Shown: piece by piece, positions 22,508-34,500 of the stretch
How the letters are laid out: each line of letters begins with the position of its first letter
How positions within the stretch are numbered: the first letter of the stretch is position 1
Assembly (NCBI GenBank): GCA_017893485.1
Contig: CM030367.1
Location: 140,943,089-141,007,088 of the forward strand
Reading direction: 5' to 3'
DNA: 64,000 nt
Source: Hemerocallis citrina
Lineage: Eukaryota; Streptophyta; Magnoliopsida; Asparagales; Asphodelaceae
The notes under the pieces: model-generated
What the model was told of the DNA's origin: nothing
The model's input: only the letters and a program-made list of their open reading frames with translations
Database searches by the model: none
Position numbers and translations under genes: made by a program

Positions 22508-25500
22508 GTAGAATCTACTGTAGAAGACTAGAAGTGGAGGAAAAATATGTACGGTCATTCAGAAGTTGAATCTTGCTTAGTCGGTTAGCTGTTGAGGAGC
22601 AGCTTCATCTTCAGGAATCAGAAGTTGAGTTATGTCAAGCCTTCTTTGCTGAGGAGCAACTTCTTCAGAAGTTGAGTTCTATCTTGACAGTATTATTATT
22701 TTGCTTTTATAAAAAATAATAATTAGTGTGCATGTGCATAGAAATTTTGGAACATTCAGCCAAAGGATGATGTATAAAGTACTTCGACAATGATATTGAT
22801 TCTTTAGCATAAAATTGTCATTTTATGCTAAAGAACTTATTCCATATATTTTAATATTACAATTACAAGTTAAGAATGCTAATGACATATATTACAATAA
22901 ATTGTAGCATGAACTAAATCTCTTTTTGTTTTGTTGCTAGCAAACCATACAAATTATTTTAAATACCATTTTTGGAAAATGGCTTTATCTCATAAAAAAA
23001 ATTGACCAATTGTATATTTGTTTCAATTTTTGAATTGCAGGTCTTGTGATTATCTTATATATTTCTAAAGCAAATTCACACATCAGATGTGTTTACAACT
23101 TCACCAGGTTGCAACTTAACTAATTTGATTACTAGACATAGTTTTTTATTACAAAAAATGTTTCCTAAAAAATATGCATCTGGTTATGAGAAACTTAAGA
23201 AAAAAGAAGACTGGAACAATTAACCCAATCTCAAAAAGGAGCCCTTAAAAAAACATTGTTAAAAAACAAGAAAGTGTAGTTGAACCTTCAAAAGAAAATG
23301 AATTAGTGAATGATTTAGGTCACAATATGAATGAACATGTTGATAATCTAGTTCAGAATAGAAATGAAAATATTAATGATATAGCTCTGGTAGAAACAAA
23401 CATGTTAATAATCTTGATCATAATGAACATGAAAATGTTGAAATTTTTGTAATAAAGAACCATGTTCATCAATTCCCTTAGAGTTGAACATTTATGATCC
23501 AAGAACTTGGGATAATCTAGACACAAAATCGAGATATTTATTAGTTGAAAAATGTCCTATAAGAGATTTATTAATAGTAAATGGTCTTATAGATAAACTA
23601 TCTAGACATTTCTCTTCTTCACATTACACTCGAAATTTATCCAATGAAGAGAAACAACATAGTTTATGGCTGGTGTATTGGAAGGATATTGATAAAGCAT
23701 TTTGTTTCTAATGCAAGTTATTTAAAAAAGGTCCCCAAAAAGGTAAATTAGTAAATAAAGGGTATAACAATTGGATACATCTTGGTGAAAGGCTTAAAGA
23801 ACATGAAACTCAGTAATGACCACCTCATTAACATGAACATTTGGTTTGAATTACGTCGAAGATTAGAAGAAGAAAAAAATGAAACAATTGATAAAGATAT
23901 TCTAAATCAAATGAACAAAGAACAAAAACATTGGAAGGAAATATTGCGAAGAATAATTTCATGTGTAAAATATCTAGCTAAACATAGTATACCATTTCGT
24001 GGATCAAATGAGAAAATTTGTAATAATGGAAATTTTCTAGGTTTAATTGAAATGCTTGTAGAGTGGGATCCATCAATGAAAGAACATGTTCGACAAATTA
24101 TAAATAGTGAAACTCATTTTCATTATCTCAGTCATAAAATACAAAATGAATTAATTAGTATGCTAGCTAGTGAAATAAAAAATGCAATCATTCAAAAAAT
24201 TAAAGAATCAAAATATTTTCCAGTAGTACTTGATTGTACCCCTGATGCAAGTCATCAGGAGCAAATGTCTTTGATAGTACGTTGTGTAGATGTTTCTATA
24301 AGTCCATTAAAATAAAAGAGTAATTTATAGAATTTTTACAAGTGAAATGACACAAGTGGACAAGGAATTTTTGAAGAACTACAAAATATGCTAAAAACTC
24401 TTGATCTTAATATTGATGACATACGAGATCAAGGATATGATAACGGGTCTAATATGAAAGGAAAACATTAGTACAAAAAAAACTCTTAGATATAAACCCT
24501 AAAGCATTTTATACACCATGTGGTTCTCATAGTCTTAATTTAACACTTTGTGATATGGCACACTGTTGTGTGAAAGCACAAGATTTTTTTGGAGTAATAA
24601 AATGTATTTATACATTGTTTGCTAATTCTACAAAGCGATGGCAATTTTTTAAAAATAACGTAAATGGTTTAACTGTTAAGTCGTTGTCTGCCACACGATG
24701 GGAAAGTGGTGTAAAAAGTGTTAAAGCAATTAGGTTCCAAGTTCCTGAAATTAGAGAAGCTTTACTTGAATTAGCAAAAACTGATAATGAGTCTAAAACA
24801 AAGAGTGAGGCTAAATCTTTAGCAAAACATGAACTTGGAGATTTTGAGTTTTTATTAGCCATGGTTATTTGGTATGAAATATTGTTTGCTGTTAACTTAG
24901 TGAGCAAAAAATTACAATCTGAAGACATGCTTATTAATGTTGCTATAGAACAAGTAAAAGGGTTGATCAAAATTTTTGAAAATTTTAAAGAGACTGGACT
25001 CAAACAAGCCATAATTGTCGCAACAGAAATTGCTATTGAAATGGAAGTTGAACCTGTGTTTCATGAGAAATGTCAAATTTGTAGGAAAAAACATTTTGAT
25101 GAGAATGTTGATAACAAGCCAAAACAATCGTCCAAAGAATCTTTTAAAATTAGTTATTTTTATTATATTGTAGATCGAGCTATTGGTTCACTTAAGAAAA
25201 GGTTTGATCAATATAAAGCATATGAAGATATCTTTGGATTTTTATTTAGCTCGGATAAGTTAAATTCATTAGACGATACCCAATTGAAAACATGTTGCGA
25301 CCATCTTGAATTTATTCTAAAACATGAAATGTTTTCTGATCTTGACGGAAAATATTTATTTGGAGAACTAAAAAATTTACAAGAGATTTTACCAAAAGAA
25401 ACAAAGACAGCTATTGATATACTAAACTTTTTTAAAAAGCAAGACTATTTTGCAAATGCATTCATTGCTTATAGAATTTTATTGAATATACCTGTTATTG

Positions 25501-28500
25501 TTGCATCTGCACAAAGAAGTTTTTCCAAATTAAAATTATTGAAATCTTATCTCAGATCGACAATGTCACAAGAAAGACTAAATGGACTAGCTTGAATATC
25601 TATTGAAACTGTTTTTGTAGAAAAAAATTGATATGAGTACCATAATTAATGATTTTGCATCTAAACATGTGAGACGATCATTTTTTGAATGATACATTTT
25701 GTTGTTGGATTTGTCGCTTACTATGTATTTCTTCTACTGGTATGCATCTAAACTACTATTTGATATTTTGTTGTTTTGTTTTGTTTTTTAAGGTTTTCTC
25801 ATGGAACTCCTACAAGATGCTGGAATTTTAGAGAGATTAGAGATTTTTGAAGATACCAAGGTTTTGCAACTTGAAAGGTATTTTTAAATGAATTCATATA
25901 AAATTTTGATTGATAAAGAATGTACGCTACTCATATTTTTCAATTGAATTCGTATAATATATATAAATATATATACATGACATCGAAACCAATCTAATAC
26001 TAAAATTAGTATTGGAATATGTAAAGAAGGCCCAATTTTTTCTTTCTGCACAAGGCCCAAAAAATCTTAGGACCGGCCCTGCTCATCACCAACTCTTCTC
26101 GTCATACCGAATTTTGCTTTTTAAGTTCTTTGAGGTTTGCAGAGCTGAGTAGCTTAGTTACGGTGTCTCTCATCGGGTTCTTGGTCTTGATTGGTGCCAT
26201 GCAAACTTTTTCACCATAAGTTGTGTTGGCATACTTTGGGTTTGGCTTTCGATCTCTTGTCGAACTTTGGAGCTGTGGCGTTGGTTCTTTTTCAATTTTG
26301 TCTTGGTCATTCTTCTCAACAGATGCTATGTTGGTAGGGATGGCAACTGGGCCGGGTCAACCGGCGACCCACCCGCGACCCGGCCCACCAACCCGGCCCG
26401 TTAAATTGCTTCGCGGGTTCGGGTCGAACCCGGTGAACAGTACCGGGTCGACCCGGTTCTCAATTTTCGCGAATCGAATTCGCGAAACCCGGCCCACGAA
26501 CCCGGCCCAACCCGTGAATTTGACCCGCCAACCCGCGGGTCGACCCGTGACGGGTCGACCGTTGACCCGCGGGTCGAACGGTCGAAAATCACACCGTTGC
26601 TGCTTGCGCTGCGCTCTGTCTGGGACAGAGCCGTTTGGTTTTTTATTTTTTATTTTTTTGTTTTTTCCCACTTATTTAGCCTATAAATATCCCCCAAAAA
26701 TCTCATAAAAAATCACACCTCACTCTCTTACTCTCTCTACTATTATACATCATTTGTAAAGAATTTCTGAACAGTTGTAGTATTCATCAAACAAGTGTAC
26801 AAGGAGGCATATACACGATCAAATTTCGGTCGTATCGGAAACAAAATTCAACATCTTCAACGTCTTCAACTCTCTTCAACCCTCGTCAAATCTACTTCAA
26901 CCTCTTCTCAACTCTTCAATTGCGGAATCGGCAAAGCGCTCCTCCATCTTTTCTATTCTATTCTTATTTTAACGGTTTTTTTTACATACGCATATTCCAC
27001 GGTGAACGGTAACAAAATATCTCTATCTCGCTCGTTAATTTTTTTTTGCGTTGTAGTTAAAATTATTGTTCGTTTTTTTGAACTTCTCTATCTCAACCCT
27101 CTTGTTTTTTAGATTTTTTTTTGTATAATTCACCGCTCCTACATTGTATATTTTTTTTACATACTTTACTTTAGCACATTACTACATTATGTCTAGATCA
27201 CGCGGTAGCGGTCGTAGCGGACAAGATTCCTTCTCTTCACGTAGGCCACCAATTGTCCCAACTAGTGAGCCCACCCAAGATTACATTGATCCTACTATGG
27301 AACAATGGGGTACACACGACATGGATGTTGTAGGTGACATACAATTAGAAGAACAACAACAACAACAACCCGAAACCACACAACCCCATAGTAGTAGGAA
27401 AAGTAGAGGAGAAACTAGAGATTGGCATAAGTTTTATGATTATATCCCGGACGAACATACTCCGGGTATAGGTTTGAAAGTGTGTAAAACATGTAGTAAA
27501 ACATACAAATTCAAGAGGGGTGACGGCACCGGTACAATTAGTAGGCACATACAACATAATCATAAAGAACTTTTTGATCAAATACAAGGCCAACAAAAAA
27601 TCAACCCTAGGACCGGTCAAGTTGATAGCCACCCTTATGATCCCGAACTTGTTCGTCGGAAAATGGCCCGATTAGTCATTAAGGAAGAGTTGCCATTTTC
27701 CTATCCCGAGAGTAGGAACTTGGAAAATTTTAATCAAACGGCCTTAAACCCTCATTTTAAAAGAATTCCGAAAAATACTTGCAAATCGGATTGTTTTAAA
27801 ATGTATGTTGAAATGAAGGACGCGTTGATTGCAATTTTATGGAGTTTAACTTGTAGGGTTAGTTTAACTTCGGATTGTTGGACGGGTGTCAACAATATTC
27901 CAACGATGGGAATAACCTGTCATTGGATCGACAATGATTGGATTCTTCAAAAAAGAATCATATCACTTGCGGCGTTGCCGTATCCCCATAGTGGCGCTGA
28001 AATAGCAAACCGTATTATAGAAATTTGTGATGTTTTTCATATTCGCAATAAAATTATGGCTATTAGTTTTGATAATGCATCTAACAACAATGTAGCAATT
28101 ACTACTCTAAAATTTGTATTAAACCCTCCATCTGACAATATTTTTCATGTTAGATGTGCATGTCATATTATAAATTTATGTGTTCAAGATGCATTAAAAA
28201 TAGCTGATCCATATATACATAAAATTAGAAATTGTGTACATTTCATTGCATTAAGTCCAAGCATTTTACAAGAATGGAAAGCTTGGTGTAGGGTTAGAAA
28301 TGTTCCTTTTAGAAAATTTCCAAAGGATGTTAGACACCGATGGAATTCTACTTTTGATTTACTAAATGTTGTCACCGATTATAAAGCAGTTGTAAATAAT
28401 TTTTGTATCGCAAAAAATATGCACAATTTTGAAATGACTCCCCGATTGGTTTTTTGCCAAATCTTTGTTGAAATTTTTAGAACCTTTTAAAACCGCAACT

Positions 28501-31500
28501 TTAAAATTTTCAAAAACATATGAATCTACTTCTAGTAGCATTTTTATTGAATTAGTTAGCATGATGCAAATATTTAACGAAATGTTAAATGATCCCTATA
28601 TTAGTGACATTGTAATACCTGCATTTCAAAAAAATTTGAAGTATTATTTTCCTCCTCCTATGTTGATTTGTGTTGCTACTGTTATGGATCCCCGTATCAA
28701 ATTAGAAGGTACAAAGAATTTGATACAAATGTTTTTTGGATATTTAGAGGACAATGTAGAATTAACAACTGATTGCGCTACTTTTTTAGTTCAGTTTGAA
28801 TCTACGTTAAATAACTTGTATGATTATTATGATAGACGTTTTGCTTCTAGTAGTACAACTTCTGTAGTTAGTTCTTCTTCTGGTAGTTCTAAAGGTAAGG
28901 GTAAAAGTAGAATTGGTGATAGAATATTTAGTTTACTTGAACAAATTCAATCTAAAAAACCTAGGACTAATCAACCAAATGAATTAAATTGGTATAACCA
29001 ACAGGATACTGAGCCTACTCTTTCTCCACTAGATATTTTACAATGGTGGAAAGAACATGAACACACTTTTAGTATTCTGTCAATTATGGCTAAAGATTTA
29101 CTAACTCCTCCTGTCTCTACAATTGCTTCTGAGAGTGCATTTTCTACAAGTGGCAGGGTTCTATCTGATTACAGGAATCGGTTGAAGCCCGAGGCATTAG
29201 AGATGCTCGTTTGCACAGAAGACTGGCTGAAGGCTGAAGATAGGACGCAAGGGAAAGTACTATCAAGTTCCACAAGTGGGAGCAACTCGCTCGAAGAACA
29301 GCAACAACAACAACAACAACAACAATAGCTTTGCTTGTTATGTCAAATTAGAAAACTTGTACCCAATTAAAATTGTATATAAGAAATATGTTATTGTATA
29401 AAACTTATTTGTGAATTGAATTCTTCATTTCGTTATAAATTGTTAAAATTGTATAACTTAAATTCATATGAATAATATTTCAAAATTTGTTGTCAATTTC
29501 ACTCTTTCAATCTTATTATTATTATTACGATTTTTATTGTTTATTAGTATAATTACTTACTTAGTATTATAATTATAATTATTATTTTAATTTAAGCTAC
29601 CAAAAAAAACAATTTATTAAACGTGCCAACCCGCGGGTCAACCCGGCCCAACCCGGGTTGAACCCTAAAGGGTTCACGGGTTGGGCGGGCCACCCAAACG
29701 AAAAAACAACCCGGCCCGGCTAAGAATGAAACCCGGCCCGGCCCATATAATTCTACATGCCAACCCTTACGGGTTGGGCCCGGCCCGGCCCACTCGACCC
29801 GTTCGCCACCCTTATATGTTGGCATACTTTGGGGTTTGGCTTTCTCTCTCTTGTCGAACTTCGGAGCTATGGAGTTGGTTCTTCTCCAATCTCTGTCTTG
29901 GTTGTTCTTCCTCCGTTATTTGTTGAGGAACACTACTACACTAGTTTGCTCGAGCTTTACTCTTTTAGTGACTCAGGTGACCTGGCCCTTGTCTCCCCAA
30001 TTTGTTGCTTCTTTTCTTCTTGACTTGGCTCCCTACCTTACCTTGTCCTCTAAATTTGTAGTATATGGCAAAAGTACCTCTTGAGGAGCCCACCATGATG
30101 ACGTTTCATCGAACACAACATTTCTTGATGTGTGGCACTTCCCAATTGTAGGATCACAACATCTCCATCCTTATTTTTCGTTGTACCCTATGAAGATTCA
30201 ACATATAGCCTTCTTGTCGAACTTGCGCACAAGTGATCTAGCACAAAGACATAACATACACAACTAAAAACTCGAAAATGACTTACAATTGATTTTATCT
30301 TCCATAGCTTCTAGAAAGGTGACTGATGCTGTTTATTTCTGAGAAACGTGTGGAAGCACCAGGTGTGAGTTCGGAGTCAATTTGTATTGAAGGAGATTGC
30401 CGCTCGTCTGCCGACCTTCAGTTGACCTTCTGGGACCTACGATGAGCTCGGAAAGATGTTGAAGGTTGGGCTCGGATCGGAAGGGTCGGATCCGAGGTCT
30501 TGTGTACCTGCAGACAGTCCTGAAACATCGGGGTTTGTCCCGGTGGCGGACCCTCCGACGCTCTAGTCAGTCTCTGTGAGAGAGTAGCAATAACTAGGTA
30601 TATTTAAGTGGCAAAAGATTGATTACCTCAAAAGGTGGGTGTGGGTCTAGTATTTATAGAGAATCCCAACCGGGTTTGGTTCCACTTGGGGGCCGGGTTT
30701 GGATCCGAAAGCCCATGGGCCTGACGTGGCAGAAGGCCCAGGGGGTTTAGGGCGGACGTGGCGATACCAGGAGTGGTATAGGGCTGACGTGGCGAAACCC
30801 TTGGCGGTATTTGGAGCTGACGTGGCCCATCGTGAGTCTCCTGTGCCTCTGGGGGGAATCTGAGGGCCTAGGCTGCGCCAGGTCCTCCTTCTGCCCCGCC
30901 AGAGAGGGGAGACGACCTGTGGGACTGCCCCGGATCGGACTCCGAGGGCTAATGAGGCTCGTCGGTACGAGGAGGCCGGCACTGTGAGGGCAAACGCGAG
31001 GTTCAGCGCCGACCCTGAAGTGGTCCGGAGCCGAACCAGGTTACCATCTTTACCTTTCTGAGTGGGAATTGTATTGGGCCCTGGTTGGGCCTCAGGTCAT
31101 TTTTACCCTGTCACACAAGCCCCCCACTCCTGCGGGGGGTGCGGGAGCTAGCCGTGGAGGAGTGTTTATAATTGTAAAAAATGGGAGGGCGGATCACAGG
31201 GCCTTCCTGGTGGTGCTGCCCTGAGGCTTGAACAGGACCTCGAGCTAGTCGAGGGTCTACGTGTAGGTGAAGGCGATGGTGAACCGTTGTCTCTTCCGGA
31301 GAAGAGTACCCTGGTGTTCGACTGAACCTCGAGAGGTCGAGGGATTACGTGTCGACAAGGGTGATGGCGAGCCGTTGCTTCTTCCTGAGAAGAGTACCCG
31401 GGTGCCAGACCGAACCTCGAGATGAGGGGGAATTATGGGCTGGTAAGGGTGATGGCCAGCCGATGGATCTTCCGAAGAAGAGTACCCAGGTGCCAGACCG

Positions 31501-34500
31501 GACCTCGAGCTGGCGAGGGATTATGGGTCGGTAAGGGTGAAGGCGAGCCGTTGTTTCTTCCTGAGAAGAGTACCCCGGTGCCAGGCCGAACCTCGAGACG
31601 AGGGGGAATTACGGGCTGGTAAGGGTGATGGCCCGCCGGTGGATCTTCCGAAGAAGAGTACCCCGGTGCCAGACCGGACCTCGAGCTGGCGAGGGATTAT
31701 GGGTCGGTAAGGGTGAAGGCGAGCCGTTGTTTCTTCCTGAGAAGAGTACCCCGGTGCCAGGCCGAACCTCGAGACGAGGGGGAATTACGGGCTGGTAAGG
31801 GTGATGGCCCGCCGGTGGATCTTCCGAAGAAGAGTACCCCGGTGCCAGACCGGACCTCGAGCTGGCGAGGGATTATGGGTCGGTAAGGGTGAAGGCGAGC
31901 CGTTGTTTCTTCCTGAGAAGAGTACCCGGGTGCCAGACCTAACCTCGAGACGAGGGAGAATTACGGGCTGGTAAGGGTGATGGCCAGCCGGTGGATCTTC
32001 CGAAGAAGAGTACCCGGGTGCCGGACCGGACCTCGAGCTTGCGAGGGATTATGGGCCGGTGAGGGTGAAGGCGAGCCGTTGTTTCTTCCTGGGAAGAGTA
32101 CCCCGGTGCCAAGCCGAACCTCGAGACGAGGGGGAATTACGGGCTGGTAAGGGTGATGGCCAGCCGGTGGATCTTCTGAAGAAGAGTACTTTAGTGCCGG
32201 CGAAGGCGAGCCGTTATTTTGCCCGAACCGACCCCCGTATCGGGCGGCCAGTCTGGCACTGGGTGACGTCAGTAGCACATGTTTCGAGGACGTGGCGTGA
32301 TTTCCTAGGCGGCAGTTGCACGTCAATCGGTGAATAGTGACTGCGAAAATCGAGGAGTTGTTCCTATCCCCTATAAATGTTCCCCCCTCTCCTTCTATCG
32401 CCTATTTCTCTCTTGCCTCTTACTTTTCAAAAAATCCTTCAACTCTTCAGCGTTCGTCCCTTCAGCTTCCTGCAGCAAGGTCGTTTTACCGAGGTGATCC
32501 CAGGTTAGTTGGTAACCCCGTTTAACTTAGGCACAGATGGATAGGGCTCAGTCCGGCTCGTCGGCGTCGACCTCTGGGGAGGGGCCGGTAGGCAAGGAGG
32601 AGGTCGTACACAATGTGAAGCCCTTGCGATCTCGGAGGCATTTCGTGGTAGAAAGCAGCGACTCTGAGGAGGGGGGCGGTAGCTCAGACGAGGTCTGGAC
32701 CCTAGGGTTGGCTTCCGGAGAGGAGGGTGGCTCCGAGGGAGATGGCTCCGCAGGGTCTCTGAATCCGCCCGTTCTGGGGCGTTTGTCTACACCTTCGCCG
32801 GAACGGACTAAGAGGCGGAGGGTTCCGAAGAAGAAGGGATCGAGGATTGGCGGCCCGAGCGACTTGGTGATAGGGTCGTCTGCACAACCCCGGGCTTTCC
32901 GTCGCTACCCCGACGATCTCTCAGACAAGGAGTCCTCGGGGGTCCAGCCGTCGTCGTCAAGTCGGAAGAGGTTGAATGTGGACGCATCCCCGACCGTTCT
33001 GGAGACAAGCGACTTGGGGGCTCTGCAGTTGGCCTACCACATAGGGCCCAGTTACGAGCTTATGCTGCCGAGTTCTACTCTTCGGCCGACCGATCCCCTG
33101 CCGGATAGGTATTGTATCTTCCCTGTGGACGCCTTTATCTCCGGCCTGAGGCTGCCCATCCACCCATTCGTTCGGGAGGTGTTAAATTGGTCGTCCCTGG
33201 CGCCGATGCAGTTTGGGCCGAACTCCTGGAAGCAGATCATCTGCTTCGTGCTGTTGTGCGAGGAGCAGAGGGTACCCCTGCGGCTGGGCGTGTTCCGAGC
33301 GATGTTGTTGATCGGCTCATCGGCAAAAGGAGTATACTACATCTCGCCTCGAGGTAAGGCGAAGGTTGTCCATGGTCATCCAGATTCCATTAAGTTCTGG
33401 AAGAAAAAGTATCTGGTGATCCGGAGTGAGGATCCTTGGGCTATCCCTACTCGGTGGAACCATTCTAAGCCGAGTTACGCAGCACCGGGGCCGGGGGACT
33501 TGTCGGCGGAGGAGTGGAGACTCGTTGAGCGTCTCCGTCTGTCGTATAGCATCAATTGGGGGAAGGTGACGGAGGCCCATCTGGCGAGCGTCGGACTGAG
33601 CCCTAGCCCGGCCGTGCCTCGTACGTGGTTGTTTCTTTCCTCACACTCTTCTTGTACTTTCTTGCTCATTTGTTCTTAATGGATCTTTTTACAGAAATGG
33701 ATGAAGAGTCGATTAAGGCGCTGAGGCTCGCCATGAAGAAGAAGAAGGCCGAGAAGAAGGATGTCGTGGCGAAGACGACCGAGTTGTCCTAGGCGGTCTC
33801 CGAGGCCCCCATTCAGCCGAGGATGAAAAGGACTCGGTCGGAGACGGGTGGGGACGCGGTGGTCCAGGGGGGTTCGGATCAGGGTGCGGCCGCCGACCTT
33901 GATAAGGGGAAGGGTCCCCTGGTGGATCCCGGACTAGAGGAGAGACTTCGGCGAAGGTGGGTGCCAGATTGGTCGATCCGCGAGGGTGATTGCCTGGTCC
34001 GGGGGCGCCAGGCCGTGGAGGTTGCAGATAAGCTGGCGACCCCTCGGGATCGTTCGGATATGAAGTCCCAGACCCTGGACGAGGCGTACGTGCGTCTTGC
34101 GCAGGCCACTGTGCTGGTAAGTCAATCGAACCCCCTAGCTTTCGGGTGATGTTGTTTAAGGAAGATTTCTTAGTAGTGTCTGGTTATGGCAGGCGACCGT
34201 GCAGGGGGCCCATGTGAGGGGCCTCTACGAGGCGGCGTTGCAGCGAGAGCGAGACCGGGCTGACAAGGCCGAGCAGGAGGTGACGGAATTGAAGGGAGAG
34301 CTCGAAGGCTCTCGTAAGAAGGAGGCGGAGACGAAGGCGGCTTTTGACAAGGAGAAGGAGGAATGGGCGAAGGCGAGGGTGGCTCAGGAGGAGAGGTCGG
34401 AGAAGGAGAAGGAAGAGGTGACTAAGTCGTGTCAGATCCTGGTGATCAACGCCCAGGATAGCAGTTATGCGAAGGCCCTCAGTCATGTGAGGCACTTTTA

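Larger units (their letters stand above)
26335..29814 (+). mobile_element. hAT transposon with BED-type transposase (hAT-1)
   Basis: Ends TAGGGATGGCAAC and GTTCGCCACCCTTA form inverted repeats, flanked by exact 8-bp TSDs TATGTTGG (26327-26334, 29815-29822). Length is 3480 bp. Both subterminal regions (26350-26590, 29620-29800) are GC-rich, packed with CCCGGCCC, GGGTCGACCC and CCCGCGGGT words in both orientations, the probable transposase binding sites. It sits in copia-B. Confidence 0.95.
30324..31115 (-). repeat. 3' LTR of the Tat element (792 bp)
   Basis: TGATGCTGTTTATT...CCCTGTCACA on the plus strand. Same length as its partner. Five of the six differences are C/T-type transitions, mostly at CG sites. 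It contains the ACGT-box array and TATA box described for the 5' LTR (30722-30826, 30651-30658). Confidence 0.97.

Noticed and set aside
31349..31622. Open frames across the 88-bp array
   Set aside because: The period is not a multiple of three and frames do not persist; minus-strand frames in the same region are also chance.
31205..32215. Regular repeats as a CRISPR-like array
   Set aside because: Units are contiguous 88-bp tandem repeats without unique spacers, inside a plant retrotransposon.
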